Origin: Flavivirga sp. 57AJ16
GTDB lineage: Bacteria > Bacteroidota > Bacteroidia > Flavobacteriales > Flavobacteriaceae
Assembly: GCF_028736925.1 (NCBI RefSeq)
Contig: NZ_JAQZAT010000002.1
Span: forward strand, 186,001 to 250,000
DNA length: 64,000 nucleotides
Direction of reading: 5' to 3'
In this document: positions 25,703 through 35,436 of the stretch, in pieces
Numbering within the stretch: the stretch's first letter is position 1
Layout: every line of letters starts with the position of its first letter
Translations under genes and position numbers: made by a program
The notes under the pieces: generated by a model
Databases searched by the model: none
What the model saw: only the letters and a program-made list of their open reading frames with translations
Told to the model about the DNA's origin: nothing

Positions 25703-25842
25703 GTTTTAATGACCTTTCGACTTTAGTTTATCTTGAGCGAAGACGAAAGGCTCAAGGCGACAAATCGCTTTATTAGTGAATTTATTGTTAAAAATTCCCT
25801 TGCCTGCCTGTCGGCAGACAGGTTTTAAATCGAACTCACGTT
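25703..25842 (+). repeat. long direct repeat, right copy (140 bp)
   Basis: This copy matches 22979-23139 apart from lacking the 22 bp palindromic insertion at 25738-25740. It closes the bracket around tRNA-Leu, the tandem array and the reductase/Crp pair. Confidence 0.85.
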
Positions 25843-25984
25843 CAATAGATTCTGTCCAATATTCAGTGTTGTGTTCTCCTGGTTGAATAGAAAATCTTAT
25901 CGGCAGTTTTTTTTGATAAAGTCAATTCTTTAATTTTTAAGGTGCTTGAAAGCAAAGGGTCTTTTAAACCACAATCAATAAATA

Positions 25985-26058
25985 ATACCAATTATTATTT
26001 AAAATGAGCTATAAATAATTCAAATTTATTATCAATCATTTTAAAATTCATTTGGTAT
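25985..26058. repeat. short palindromic element (74 bp) related to the 56784/62498 elements
   Basis: It begins ATACCAATTATTATTTAAAA and ends with the complement-like TTTAAAATTCATTTGGTAT. The left end is close to the terminal repeat of the 56784 and 62498 elements, but the interior is only about 25 bp. It looks like an internally deleted copy. Confidence 0.55.
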
Positions 26059-26186
26059 TATGCAATAAAGCTGAGGGGATTTTTTTTGATGTTTGACTGA
26101 GTTCAAACGTTATCCGTCTAAATTTATTTTATTTCAAGCTAAAATTATGAATTTTTATATAGTAGAGATAGGTTAAATAGTTTTTA

Positions 26187-28448
26187 ATGGAGAAAAAGTA
26201 CTTATACCTTTTAGTCATAGTTGTAATATTGGGTTGCTCTAAAAAAGGAGATAAACCAAATAAAGAAAATGAATCATTCGATTTAACAGCGCAAGTAGAC
26301 CCTTTTATTGGTACAGGGGGGGATGGACATACCTATCCAGGAGCAACGGTTCCTTTTGGCATGTTACAAGTGAGCCCTGTAAACGGAATTAGCTCATGGG
26401 GTTGGTGCTCTGGTTACCATTATTCAGATTCTATTGCCATAGGGTTTTCCCATTTAAATTTAAGTGGAACTGGGATTGGTGATTTGTTAGATATATTGTT
26501 TATGCCTATTAATAAAGAAGTAGATTTATCGGTACGCCCTAAATCTCGCGATAGCTTACCTTATAAATCTTCTTATAGTCATAAAAAGGAAAGTGCCTCT
26601 CCTGGTTATTATCACATGTTTCTTAAAGATCATAACATTCATGTAGAACTTACAACATCACAGCGTACGGCATCTCATAAATACACATTTGCTAAAGGAG
26701 ATGAACAAGCTGTTGTGGTTGATCTTGGGTTTGAGATAAACTGGGATAGAGTACAAAGATCGTCTCTAACTATTGAAGATGCACATACCATTAGTGGTTA
26801 TCGTTTTAGTAATGGGTGGGCAAAAAATGAGAAAGTATTTTTTGTTGCCAAATTTTCTAAACCCATTGCAAAGCACCATCTTTTTGCGGATGGGATCAAG
26901 AGTGAAAAAAATGATGTAGAAGGGAAAAGGGCAGCATTGCAATTATTTTTTAAAGTTAATGATACAGACGAACTACAGGTAAAAGTAGCTTTGTCGTCTG
27001 TTAGTGTAAATAATGCTAAAGAAAACCTAGAAGCAGGAGCATTTAATTTTGAAACAACAAAAGAAGAAGCCAAAAAGAACTGGAACAAGGCTCTATCGAA
27101 CATCATCGTTGAAACACCTATAGATTCCTTAAAAACAATATTTTATACCGCATTATACCATTCACAATTGGCTCCAGTTACTTTTAGTGATAAAAATGGG
27201 CAATTTAGAATGGAAAATGATAGTATTGTAAGGGCCCAAAATTATACGACGTATTCAACCTTATCCCTTTGGGATACCTTTAGGGGCGAGCAACCATTAC
27301 TTACATTAATAGCACCAGATAAGGTTTCGGATATCATTAACAGTATGTTGGCATATTACGAAATTAAAAAGAGACTCCCTGTTTGGATACTGTATGGTAA
27401 TGAAACTAATACAATGACAGGGTATCATTCTATTTCAGTTATAGTTGAAGCTTATTTAAAAGGGATCAAGGGATTTGATGCGGAAAAGGCTTATGAAACT
27501 ATGAAATCGACGATGATGCAGGATGAGCGCGGATTAAACCATTATAAAAAATACGGATACATTCCCTATAACCTGTTAGATGAATCTGTATCCATTACTT
27601 TAGAATATGCATATAACGATTGGTGTGTAGCGCAAATGGCAAAAGCTTTGGGAAAGGAAGAAGATTATACGTTTTTCTTAAACCGCTCAAAAGCCTATCA
27701 ATATTTATTTGATAATAAAACAGGTTTTATGCGCGGAAAAAATGAGAACGGAAAACAATGGAATGAACCTTTTGACCCCAAATATTCTAATCATAGAAAG
27801 CATACAGATTACACAGAAGGCAATGCATGGCAACATAGTTGGTTCGTACCTCATGCCATCGAAGATTTTATTTCGCTCCACGGAGGTCATGACACATTCA
27901 CTAATAAATTGGAACAGCTCTTTACGGAAAGTTCAGAAATTACCGGTGATAATACATCTGCGGATATATCTGGTTTAATAGGGCAATATGCACATGGTAA
28001 CGAACCTAGTCACCACATAGCTTATTTATTTAATTGTGCGAACAAACCATGGAGAACACAATATTGGGCTAGAAAAATAATGGATACACAATACAACACA
28101 ACGCCAAATGGATTAAGTGGTAACGAAGATTGTGGTCAAATGTCTGCCTGGTATGTCTTAAGTTCTATAGGTTTGTATCCATTAAACCCGGCATCGACCA
28201 TGTACCAAATAGGAAGTCCTCTATTTGAAAAGGTAACGATCAATCTTCCAGAAGGAAAATCTTTTGTGATCGTAGCAGAAAATGTTTCAGATAAAAACAT
28301 ATATATCCAATCGGCGACCCTAAATAACCAAATATTCAATAAAACCTCTATATCACATCAAACCCTTATAAAAGGGGGCGAATTGCATTTTGTTATGGGA
28401 CCTGAGCCCAACAAGGATTGGGGTGTCATTAAAAATACAGAAGAGTAA
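26187..28448 (+). CDS. GH92 alpha-mannosidase, lipoprotein
   Basis: This 753-residue protein has a lipoprotein signal (LLVIVVILGCSKK, C17). GH92 landmarks include VDPFIGTGGDGHTYPGATVP near 38-57, LSLWDTFRGEQPLL, the (a/a)6 domain and GNEDCGQMSAWYVLSSIGLY near the C-terminus with catalytic-loop residues. GH92 enzymes are calcium-dependent exo-acting alpha-mannosidases, trimming alpha-1,2/1,3/1,6-mannose from high-mannose N-glycans. It is probably exposed on the outer membrane. Its stop overlaps the next start by one base (TAATG), so uptake and cleavage are co-translated. Confidence 0.93.
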   Translation: MEKKYLYLLVIVVILGCSKKGDKPNKENESFDLTAQVDPFIGTGGDGHTYPGATVPFGMLQVSPVNGISSWGWCSGYHYSDSIAIGFSHLNLSGTGIGDLLDILFMPINKEVDLSVRPKSRDSLPYKSSYSHKKESASPGYYHMFLKDHNIHVELTTSQRTASHKYTFAKGDEQAVVVDLGFEINWDRVQRSSLTIEDAHTISGYRFSNGWAKNEKVFFVAKFSKPIAKHHLFADGIKSEKNDVEGKRAALQLFFKVNDTDELQVKVALSSVSVNNAKENLEAGAFNFETTKEEAKKNWNKALSNIIVETPIDSLKTIFYTALYHSQLAPVTFSDKNGQFRMENDSIVRAQNYTTYSTLSLWDTFRGEQPLLTLIAPDKVSDIINSMLAYYEIKKRLPVWILYGNETNTMTGYHSISVIVEAYLKGIKGFDAEKAYETMKSTMMQDERGLNHYKKYGYIPYNLLDESVSITLEYAYNDWCVAQMAKALGKEEDYTFFLNRSKAYQYLFDNKTGFMRGKNENGKQWNEPFDPKYSNHRKHTDYTEGNAWQHSWFVPHAIEDFISLHGGHDTFTNKLEQLFTESSEITGDNTSADISGLIGQYAHGNEPSHHIAYLFNCANKPWRTQYWARKIMDTQYNTTPNGLSGNEDCGQMSAWYVLSSIGLYPLNPASTMYQIGSPLFEKVTINLPEGKSFVIVAENVSDKNIYIQSATLNNQIFNKTSISHQTLIKGGELHFVMGPEPNKDWGVIKNTEE

Positions 28449-30325
28449 TGGACAGTATAGATGTGTCAATAATAATAGTCTATGTTATTTTAACATTAGC
28501 TATAGGTATATGGGTTTCAAAAAGAGCTTCAAAAGGGCTGGATTCTTATTTTCTTGGAGGTAAAACTATTAAATGGTATTATTTAGGACTAAGTAATGGG
28601 TCTGGTATGTTCGATGTTTCAGGGACTGCTTGGATGGTGGGCATACTATTTCTTTACGGCGTTAAGAGCTTTATGTTTATGTGGCTATGGCCAATTTGGA
28701 ATCAGATCTTTATTATGATGTTTTTGGCCGTTTGGATCAGGCGATCGAATATCATGACGGGCTCAGAATGGATTTTAACGCGTTTTGGAGATGCTAAGGA
28801 CGGTAGAGCTTCACATATTATTGTAGCGGTTTTTGCCATAGTTGCTGCTATTGGGTTTATTGCCTACTTTTTTGAAGGAGTCGGAAAATTTATGACTATA
28901 ATATTACCATGGGATTTGGCCCTTGAGTTTAATAATATGCACGTACTGACTTCTGAGCAATCTTATGCACTTATTATTATATTCCTAACAACTGTTTACA
29001 CGGTAAAAGGAGGAATGTTTTCTGTGGTGGCAACCGAAGTGTTACAATATGCCATTATGGTTATTGCTGGCCTTTTAGTAGCTGTTTATGCTTTTGTTAC
29101 GGTTTCGGATATTGAGATAGCTAATGTTATTTCTGAAGAATGGAAAAACGTTTTCTTCGATTGGGAATTAGGTAAACATTGGAGCGAAAAATACTTAGCC
29201 TTTGATAATTTAATTAACGCAGAAGGTTTTAAAATGTTTGGTGCCTTTATTGGGATGTCACTTTTTAAAGGTTTTTTTGGAAGTATTGCAGGACCTACGC
29301 CAAGCTTTGATTTACAAAGAATTCTTTCTACAAAAACAGTAAAAGAAGCTGCATATATGAGCGGTTTTACAAACCTCATTCTTTTTATTCCCAGATATCT
29401 ATTAATTTCTGGAATTGTTGTTATTGCTTTAGTTACTTTAAGCCCCGAAATGAATAGTAATCCCCTTTTAAATGGCAATGATTTAGAAATTCTATTACCA
29501 AAAGTGATTAACTTTCACATTCCAGTAGGTATTAAAGGGCTTTTGTTGGCAGGACTATTAGCTGCTTTTATGAGTACATTTTCAGCTTTTGTTAATGCTG
29601 GACCTGCATATATAGTAAACGACATATACAAGAAATATTTTAAGCCACAGGCAGAGAACAAACACTATATTAAAGTAAGCCATCTGGCATCCTTTATAAT
29701 TGTTGCCCTTGGGGTTTTTATGGGCTTCCTTGCCGACTCAATAAATTCATTGACACTATGGATTACAAGTGCTCTTTTTGGAGGTTACGTTGCTGCTAAT
29801 TTTTTAAAATGGATTTGGTGGCGTTTTAATGGATGGGGATATTTTTGGGGAATGCTATCAGGTTTAATTGTAGCTACTTTACAGTTTGTATTGGATCAGA
29901 ACAAAGGCGATTTTGAAGAGGGATCCATATTATATGATTTATGCAATGTACATGCTATTTATTTATTTCCTATTATATTTTCTGTATCGCTTATAGGATC
30001 ATTTTTAGGAACATTTTTAACCCAGCCAACATCTATGGAAGTATTAAAATCCTTTTATAAAGATGTACGCCCATGGGGATGGTGGCATCCCGTATTTAAA
30101 GAATTGAAAAATGAAGACAAGACCTTTACCAAAAACAAAGGGTTTGCTTTAGATATGTTAAACTGTGCGGTTGGTATTATATGGCAATCCAGTATGATTG
30201 TTTTACCAATTTATTTTATGATTAGGGATTATCCAAAAACATTAATAGCCCTTGCAGTATTTATAATTACATCTGTTATACTTAAATTTACATGGCTAGA
30301 TAAAGTAAAAAAGCTACAGAATTAG
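28448..30325 (+). CDS. sodium:solute symporter (SLC5/SSS family)
   Basis: This 625-residue protein has about 14-15 membrane helices, starting MDSIDVSIIIVYVILTLAIG, with the SSS-typical KRASKGLDSYFLGGKTIKWY loop and GLLLAGLLAAFMSTFSAFVN segment. It should import a sugar or glycoside with Na+ across the inner membrane. The 1 bp overlap with the GH92 gene implies that the substrate is released by the neighbouring glycosidases. No SusC/SusD pair is present in the locus, so outer-membrane uptake must use other proteins. Confidence 0.92.
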   Translation: MDSIDVSIIIVYVILTLAIGIWVSKRASKGLDSYFLGGKTIKWYYLGLSNGSGMFDVSGTAWMVGILFLYGVKSFMFMWLWPIWNQIFIMMFLAVWIRRSNIMTGSEWILTRFGDAKDGRASHIIVAVFAIVAAIGFIAYFFEGVGKFMTIILPWDLALEFNNMHVLTSEQSYALIIIFLTTVYTVKGGMFSVVATEVLQYAIMVIAGLLVAVYAFVTVSDIEIANVISEEWKNVFFDWELGKHWSEKYLAFDNLINAEGFKMFGAFIGMSLFKGFFGSIAGPTPSFDLQRILSTKTVKEAAYMSGFTNLILFIPRYLLISGIVVIALVTLSPEMNSNPLLNGNDLEILLPKVINFHIPVGIKGLLLAGLLAAFMSTFSAFVNAGPAYIVNDIYKKYFKPQAENKHYIKVSHLASFIIVALGVFMGFLADSINSLTLWITSALFGGYVAANFLKWIWWRFNGWGYFWGMLSGLIVATLQFVLDQNKGDFEEGSILYDLCNVHAIYLFPIIFSVSLIGSFLGTFLTQPTSMEVLKSFYKDVRPWGWWHPVFKELKNEDKTFTKNKGFALDMLNCAVGIIWQSSMIVLPIYFMIRDYPKTLIALAVFIITSVILKFTWLDKVKKLQN

Positions 30326-30662
30326 AATCATAAAATTTGATGAAGTGCGTACAATTCCTTGGCAGAATAGACGGATAAGTAGCAAAGAAACTATTTGGAA
30401 CTGCTCAGCAATGATCAATAAGTAGCTTCTGCTCGTGTTAAAAAAAGGTTTTTATTAGCGATGTAGCCTTTTGACAACGTGTTTGTTGGAGTTTTTAGAT
30501 ATAATAATTATAGTACAGTGAAAATAAATATGTTTGCAGGATTTAGCAAAAATAGTATAGATTGGAAGTGCAGATACCGTTGTTGTTCTGGTATTCAGAA
30601 GATAGATTGGAATCATTCAATTTACAAAAGATAATTGTTTATAAGTATTGAAATTTAGCATT
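30326..30662. other. intergenic gap between symporter and CBM9 protein
   Basis: About 337 bp without a recognisable gene or strong repeat. Short reading frames are broken by many stops. No promoter or terminator could be assigned with confidence. Confidence 0.4.
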
Positions 30663-31727
30663 ATGAAATTTAATTTTTTTCTCACCTTTATGTATTGTTT
30701 TTCTATAATTGGTTGTGCGCAAACAAAAAAAGAAATAACTCCCCAAACGTATGTGGCCCATAAAATCACAGAAACTATAACTATAGATGGCCAAGCAAAC
30801 GAACCTGCTTGGGAAAAAGCAAAATGGACTCGTGATTTTATTGATATTGAAGGAGATAAAACACCCAAATACACCACCAATGTAAAAATGCTTTGGGATG
30901 AAAATTATTATTACATTCTGGTAAAAATGGAAGAACCGCATGTTTGGGCAGATATAAAACTGCATGACGAAATCATTTTTTATAATAATGACTTTGAAAT
31001 TTTTATAGACCCCGATGGAGATACACATAACTATTACGAATTAGAAATAAATGCCCTAAATACAGCCTGGGACTTATTTATAGGCAAACCTTATAGAGAG
31101 CAAAATAACCCCGTGTTAAATGATTGGGATTATAAAGGGTTGAAATCGGCAGTAAGTGTTGATGGCACTTTAAATGATCCCAATGATACAGATAAAGGTT
31201 GGACACTCGAGATAGCGCTTCCTTTTAAAGACTTAAGAACAGCATACCACCAAGATAATGTACCAAGAAACCAGTTTTGGCGTGTGAATTTTTCGAGAGT
31301 AAACTGGCAACACGATATTAACCATGGGGCTTACTCTAGAAAAAAAGGAAAAGACGGTAAGTTTTTACCCGAATATAATTGGGTGTGGTCGCCAATGGGA
31401 GTCATTAATATGCACGAACCAGAAAAATGGGGCTATGTGTATTTTTCTTCAAATACCGTTGGTGATGATACATTTACAATACCGCAAGACGAAAAAATAA
31501 AATGGAAATTATATACGCTGTATAGGGCTCAAAAAGCATACTACGCGAAACATGGAGGGTATGCCACAAGTATTGATAGTTTAAACGCTTCGGCAATAAT
31601 TATAGATGACAAAAAATTAGAACTAAAACTAGAGAATCATAGTATGGGCTACAATATTACCGTAAAGAGCCCTTTTTCAAATAAAATCTTAAACCTTAAA
31701 GAAGATGGTAAATTTATTTCAAAATAG
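30663..31727 (+). CDS. CBM9-like carbohydrate-binding lipoprotein
   Basis: The start is placed at 30663 (MKFNFFLTFMYCFSIIGCAQ), giving a lipobox with C18; an ATG 15 bp upstream would weaken the signal peptide. The family-9-like beta-sandwich begins at ITIDGQANEPAWEKAKWTRD (around 44-63) and includes NNDFEIFIDPDGDTHNYYEL, typical of Bacteroidota CBM9-like proteins next to glycosidases. No catalytic domain follows; the C-terminal ~60 residues are helical. Likely a surface glycan-binding protein of this locus. Confidence 0.85.
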   Translation: MKFNFFLTFMYCFSIIGCAQTKKEITPQTYVAHKITETITIDGQANEPAWEKAKWTRDFIDIEGDKTPKYTTNVKMLWDENYYYILVKMEEPHVWADIKLHDEIIFYNNDFEIFIDPDGDTHNYYELEINALNTAWDLFIGKPYREQNNPVLNDWDYKGLKSAVSVDGTLNDPNDTDKGWTLEIALPFKDLRTAYHQDNVPRNQFWRVNFSRVNWQHDINHGAYSRKKGKDGKFLPEYNWVWSPMGVINMHEPEKWGYVYFSSNTVGDDTFTIPQDEKIKWKLYTLYRAQKAYYAKHGGYATSIDSLNASAIIIDDKKLELKLENHSMGYNITVKSPFSNKILNLKEDGKFISK

Positions 31728-31734
31728 ATCAATA

Positions 31735-32853
31735 ATGAAGACAAATCACATACTCCTTTTAGTATTGCTTTTAAGTTTTATGGCTTGCAATCAGAAAAAA
31801 GAAGAAAACAACAATGCTCAAATAACCCAAATAGAACCTGTAAAAGAAGTTTTTAGATTTGGTACTTGGATAACATCCCAAAAAGAGAAATCGAATGAAG
31901 ATTATGCCTCAGAATTTGAAAAGTACAGCCATGCTGGAATAGATGAAATCTTAATAAACACAGGAACAGATCCAAAAGAGTTAGAGCGTTTAGTACCAAT
32001 AGCCGCTAAGGCAGGTTTAAAAGTCCATGCGTGGATTATGGCCATGAATCGTCCCGGAGACACTGTGGCTTTAAAACATCCAGAATGGTATGTTGTAAGT
32101 AGAGAAGGGAAATCGTGTTTCGATACTAGGCCCTATGTAGATTATTACCAATGGTTATGTCCAACAAGAGAAGCATCCCGTAACCATGTTTTAAGCTTGG
32201 TTGAAGGCTTGGCTAAAGTGGAAGGCATTGAGAGTGTACATTTGGATTATATCCGTTTTCCGGATATCTTTTTACCTATTGGTTTATTACCAAAATATGA
32301 CTTAGAGCAAGATACAGAGATGGCAGAATTCGATTTTTGCTATTGCGATGCATGTATTGGTGCGTTCGAAAAAATACATCATAAAAATCCTAAAGAGAGC
32401 AAAAATACTGCGCTTGATATGGAATGGAAAAATTTTAGGCTAAATGCCATAAAGTCTGTAGTGGATGATGCCTATAAAATAGTTACTAACCACAATAAAA
32501 AATTAACTGCTGCGGTATTTCCTTATCCAGAAATGGCAGACCATATGGTACGTCAGCGTTGGGACAAATGGACCATAGATGAAGTATATCCTATGATATA
32601 TCACGGTTTTTATAACGAAGAAATCGATTGGATTGGATATGCTACCAGCCAAGGGGTCAATGATGTAAAAGCTAAAGATATTGATATCAATACAGGTGTT
32701 TATTTACCGCCTTTTAAATCGACTGCAGAATTGAAGCAAGCCATATTATTGGCTAAAGAAAATGGTGCCAAAGGCGTTACGTTTTTTGACGGTCCCGCTT
32801 TAACCGATGATTATTTACAAGTTATAAAAGAAACCAAGGCGTCATTTAAATGA
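31735..32853 (+). CDS. GHL10/DUF187-like putative glycoside hydrolase, lipoprotein
   Basis: The start at 31735 (MKTNHILLLVLLLSFMACNQ) gives a lipobox with C18. A TIM-barrel-like body follows: FRFGTWITSQ, KAGLKVHAWIMAMNRPGD, VHLDYIRFPDIFLP, and VYPMIYHGFYNEEIDWIGYA. The LDYIRFP segment is typical of family 10-like glycosylhydrolases (GHL10), whose substrate is poorly known. Two close Cys pairs (FCYCDAC) are unusual and may bind metal or form disulfides. It starts 7 bp after the CBM9 gene, in one operon. Confidence 0.75.
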   Translation: MKTNHILLLVLLLSFMACNQKKEENNNAQITQIEPVKEVFRFGTWITSQKEKSNEDYASEFEKYSHAGIDEILINTGTDPKELERLVPIAAKAGLKVHAWIMAMNRPGDTVALKHPEWYVVSREGKSCFDTRPYVDYYQWLCPTREASRNHVLSLVEGLAKVEGIESVHLDYIRFPDIFLPIGLLPKYDLEQDTEMAEFDFCYCDACIGAFEKIHHKNPKESKNTALDMEWKNFRLNAIKSVVDDAYKIVTNHNKKLTAAVFPYPEMADHMVRQRWDKWTIDEVYPMIYHGFYNEEIDWIGYATSQGVNDVKAKDIDINTGVYLPPFKSTAELKQAILLAKENGAKGVTFFDGPALTDDYLQVIKETKASFK

Positions 32854-32895
32854 GTTCAATGACTATATCAAAGCATACTAATAAAAATCAAACTT

Positions 32896-33915
32896 ATGTC
32901 AGATAGAAGGAGTTTTATAAAAAAAGCAGCTTTAGGTACCATTGGAGTTAGTACTGTGGTGGGGTGCAATCAGGTTACCAAAGAAGCCCCTCAAGAAAAG
33001 AATAAAGTAAGCCATCAAGCAGGCGTTAAACCTCTAATTATTTCTACATGGAAACATGGGTTGCCTGCTAATGAAGAAGCTTGGAGGTTTCTAAAAAAGG
33101 GAAGTTCGGCACTAGATGCTGTTGAGGCAGGCGTGAAAATACCAGAGGCCGACCCTAAGGAACGTAGTGTAGGTTATGGAGGTTTACCGGATAGAGAAGG
33201 CAAAGTGACTTTAGATGCCTGTATTATGAATCATCATAGTGACTGTGGCTCTGTTTCCTTCTTACAAGGTATCAAGCACCCAATATCTGTTGCTAAAAAA
33301 GTATTGGAAGAGACGCCTCATGTTATGTTATCCGGTAAAGGAGCTTTGGATTTTGCTTTATCAAAGGGGTTTAAAGAAGAGAACCTTTTAACGCCAGAAT
33401 CTGAAAAGGATTGGAAAAAATGGTTAGAGGAATCGAAGTATAAACCAGTAATAAATATCGAAAATCATGATACCATAAGTATGTTGATTTTAGATGAAAG
33501 CGGAAATTTAACAGGAGCATGTACTACCAGTGGTGCCGCATGGAAAATGCACGGTCGTGTTGGCGATTCCCCCATTATTGGAGCGGGTCTGTTTTTAGAT
33601 AATGAAGTAGGTGCAGCAGCAGCAACGGGCTTAGGGGAAGCTGTTATTAGAACAGCTGGAAGTGCTATGGTTGTTGAACAAATGAGATTAGGAAAATCTC
33701 CTGCTGAGGCATGTAAGGAGATTGTAGAACGAATCTACAACAAGCATAAAAACCATAAGGATATGGCCTATTTACAAGTGGGGTTTATTGCCGTTAATAA
33801 ACAAGGTAAATATGGGGGATACAGTTTGCGTTCAGGCTTTAATTACGCTGTTTGCGATGATGAAAAAGGGCATAGAATGGAAGATGCACCATTTAAAATG
33901 ACCTGGGATAGTTAA
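32896..33915 (+). CDS. N4-(beta-N-acetylglucosaminyl)-L-asparaginase (glycosylasparaginase)
   Basis: This 339-residue Ntn-hydrolase cleaves the GlcNAc-Asn bond that ties N-glycans to protein. A twin-arginine signal (RRSFIKKAALGTIGVSTVVG) with a following Cys predicts folded export and lipid anchoring. The self-processing site is NHD-T193, with T193 becoming the N-terminal nucleophile. GRVGDSPIIGAG (220-231) and ATGLGE (243-248) bind the asparagine. This closes the logic of the locus: mannose, fucose and hexosamine removal plus cleavage of the protein linkage. Confidence 0.93.
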   Translation: MSDRRSFIKKAALGTIGVSTVVGCNQVTKEAPQEKNKVSHQAGVKPLIISTWKHGLPANEEAWRFLKKGSSALDAVEAGVKIPEADPKERSVGYGGLPDREGKVTLDACIMNHHSDCGSVSFLQGIKHPISVAKKVLEETPHVMLSGKGALDFALSKGFKEENLLTPESEKDWKKWLEESKYKPVINIENHDTISMLILDESGNLTGACTTSGAAWKMHGRVGDSPIIGAGLFLDNEVGAAAATGLGEAVIRTAGSAMVVEQMRLGKSPAEACKEIVERIYNKHKNHKDMAYLQVGFIAVNKQGKYGGYSLRSGFNYAVCDDEKGHRMEDAPFKMTWDS

Positions 33916-33941
33916 AATAGTGAAAACCTTCAAATAAATAC

Positions 33942-34028
33942 GTGAAAGTATTTAATAAAACAGTGCTCATATTAATAGTTGCTTTAAGTGCAGGCGCAAA
34001 AGAAAAGGGGTGCCTGGTTGTTTGTTGA
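33942..34028 (+). pseudogene. signal-peptide remnant of a lost secreted protein gene
   Basis: A GTG frame of 28 codons reads VKVFNKTVLILIVALSAGAK and then EKGCLVVC before a stop. It looks like the signal peptide of a gene whose body has been deleted. It lies between glycosylasparaginase and fucosidase genes on the same strand. It could be chance, so confidence is low. Confidence 0.4.
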
Positions 34029-34107
34029 TGAAATTTTAATGAATTAAAAATGAGTTCATTATCATCAAATATTACGTATGACCGTTGAAAAACAATAAAA
34101 TAAATAG

Positions 34108-35436
34108 ATGAAAAATTATAAAAAAGCTTTCTTGCTATTATTAGTATTGGTCTGTGGTCAAATATTTAGTCAGGAAAATAAGCGAACTAAAGAAGAAAGG
34201 CTGGAATGGTTTAAGGATGCCAAGTTGGGGATCTTTATACACTGGGGGATCTATGCAGTAAATGGGATAGATGAATCCTGGTCGTTTTTTAACAATTACA
34301 TTTCATATCCTGATTATATGAAACAATTAAACGGTTTTACCGCTAAAGAATATGACCCGGAATATTGGAGTAAACTTATTAAGGAAAGTGGTGCAAAATA
34401 TACTATAATAACAACAAAACACCATGATGGTGTTGCACTTTGGAATACCAAATACGGTCATTTGAATGTCGTAGATAAGACGAAAGCGAAGCGGGATTTA
34501 ATTGCACCGTTTGTAAATGCCGTGCGCAAAGAAAATCTAAAAATTGGACTATATTATTCTTTATTGGATTGGTCTCACCCAGATTACCCTAACTTTTTAC
34601 GGCACGAAAAACGATATACCAAAGATGCTAAAAGATGGAAGTCTTTTACAAAATTCAATTTCGGACAAATAGAAGAACTAACAGCGTTTAATCCAGATTT
34701 GTATTGGTTTGATGGAGATTGGGAACAATCGGCAGAGATGTGGAAGGCTAAAGAAATTCGTGAATTATTATTAGAAAGAACGCCAACAACCATTATAAAC
34801 TCTCGATTACAAGGTTATGGCGATTATGCAACTCCTGAACAAGGTGTCCCCATTACAAAACCTGATAATAATTATTGGGAGTTATGTATGACCATGAATA
34901 ATTCCTGGGGCTATCAACCAAATGATATGGAATATAAAACAACGAATCAGCTAATTCGCATTTTAGTAGATTGTATTAGTATGGGAGGCAATTTATTATT
35001 GGATATCGGCCCAAAACCAGATGGCACCATTCCGCAAGAACAAATAGCTATTTTAAAAGGCATTGGTAGATGGACAAGCAAACATAAAGAGGCTATTTAT
35101 GGTACAAGAGCTGGGATCCCTTATGGGCATTTTAACGGTTATACGGCTTTATCAAAAGATAAAACCATGCTGTATTTGTATGTAGATAACAAGCCTAATG
35201 GTCCATTGTTAATAAAAGGACTAAAGAACAAGATCAATAGAATTTGGGTTGTTGGTAATGGTACAAAACTATCTCATAAAGTTGTTGGAAAACAGTATTG
35301 GAGTGCTGTTCCAGGTTTGTTGTATATAGATGTTCCTGAAAAAGTTCAAGATAAAGATGTGACCGTAATAGCTGTATTGTTAGATGGAGAAGTAGATTTG
35401 TATAGAGAAAAAGGGCAAGTTATTGAAAGCAATTAG
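34108..35436 (+). CDS. GH29 alpha-L-fucosidase
   Basis: This 442-residue secreted protein has a signal peptide (MKNYKKAFLLLLVLVCGQIF) and the GH29 start RLEWFKDAKLGIFIHWGIYA (30-50). TTKHHDGVALWNTKYGHLNV is the substrate-binding loop. DLYWFDGDWE at 197-206 contains the likely nucleophile D202. It removes alpha-L-fucose from glycans and fits core- or antenna-fucosylated N-glycans. The decayed fucose permease and hydroxy-acid dehydrogenase downstream suggest that released fucose is no longer used by genes in this locus. Confidence 0.93.
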   Translation: MKNYKKAFLLLLVLVCGQIFSQENKRTKEERLEWFKDAKLGIFIHWGIYAVNGIDESWSFFNNYISYPDYMKQLNGFTAKEYDPEYWSKLIKESGAKYTIITTKHHDGVALWNTKYGHLNVVDKTKAKRDLIAPFVNAVRKENLKIGLYYSLLDWSHPDYPNFLRHEKRYTKDAKRWKSFTKFNFGQIEELTAFNPDLYWFDGDWEQSAEMWKAKEIRELLLERTPTTIINSRLQGYGDYATPEQGVPITKPDNNYWELCMTMNNSWGYQPNDMEYKTTNQLIRILVDCISMGGNLLLDIGPKPDGTIPQEQIAILKGIGRWTSKHKEAIYGTRAGIPYGHFNGYTALSKDKTMLYLYVDNKPNGPLLIKGLKNKINRIWVVGNGTKLSHKVVGKQYWSAVPGLLYIDVPEKVQDKDVTVIAVLLDGEVDLYREKGQVIESN

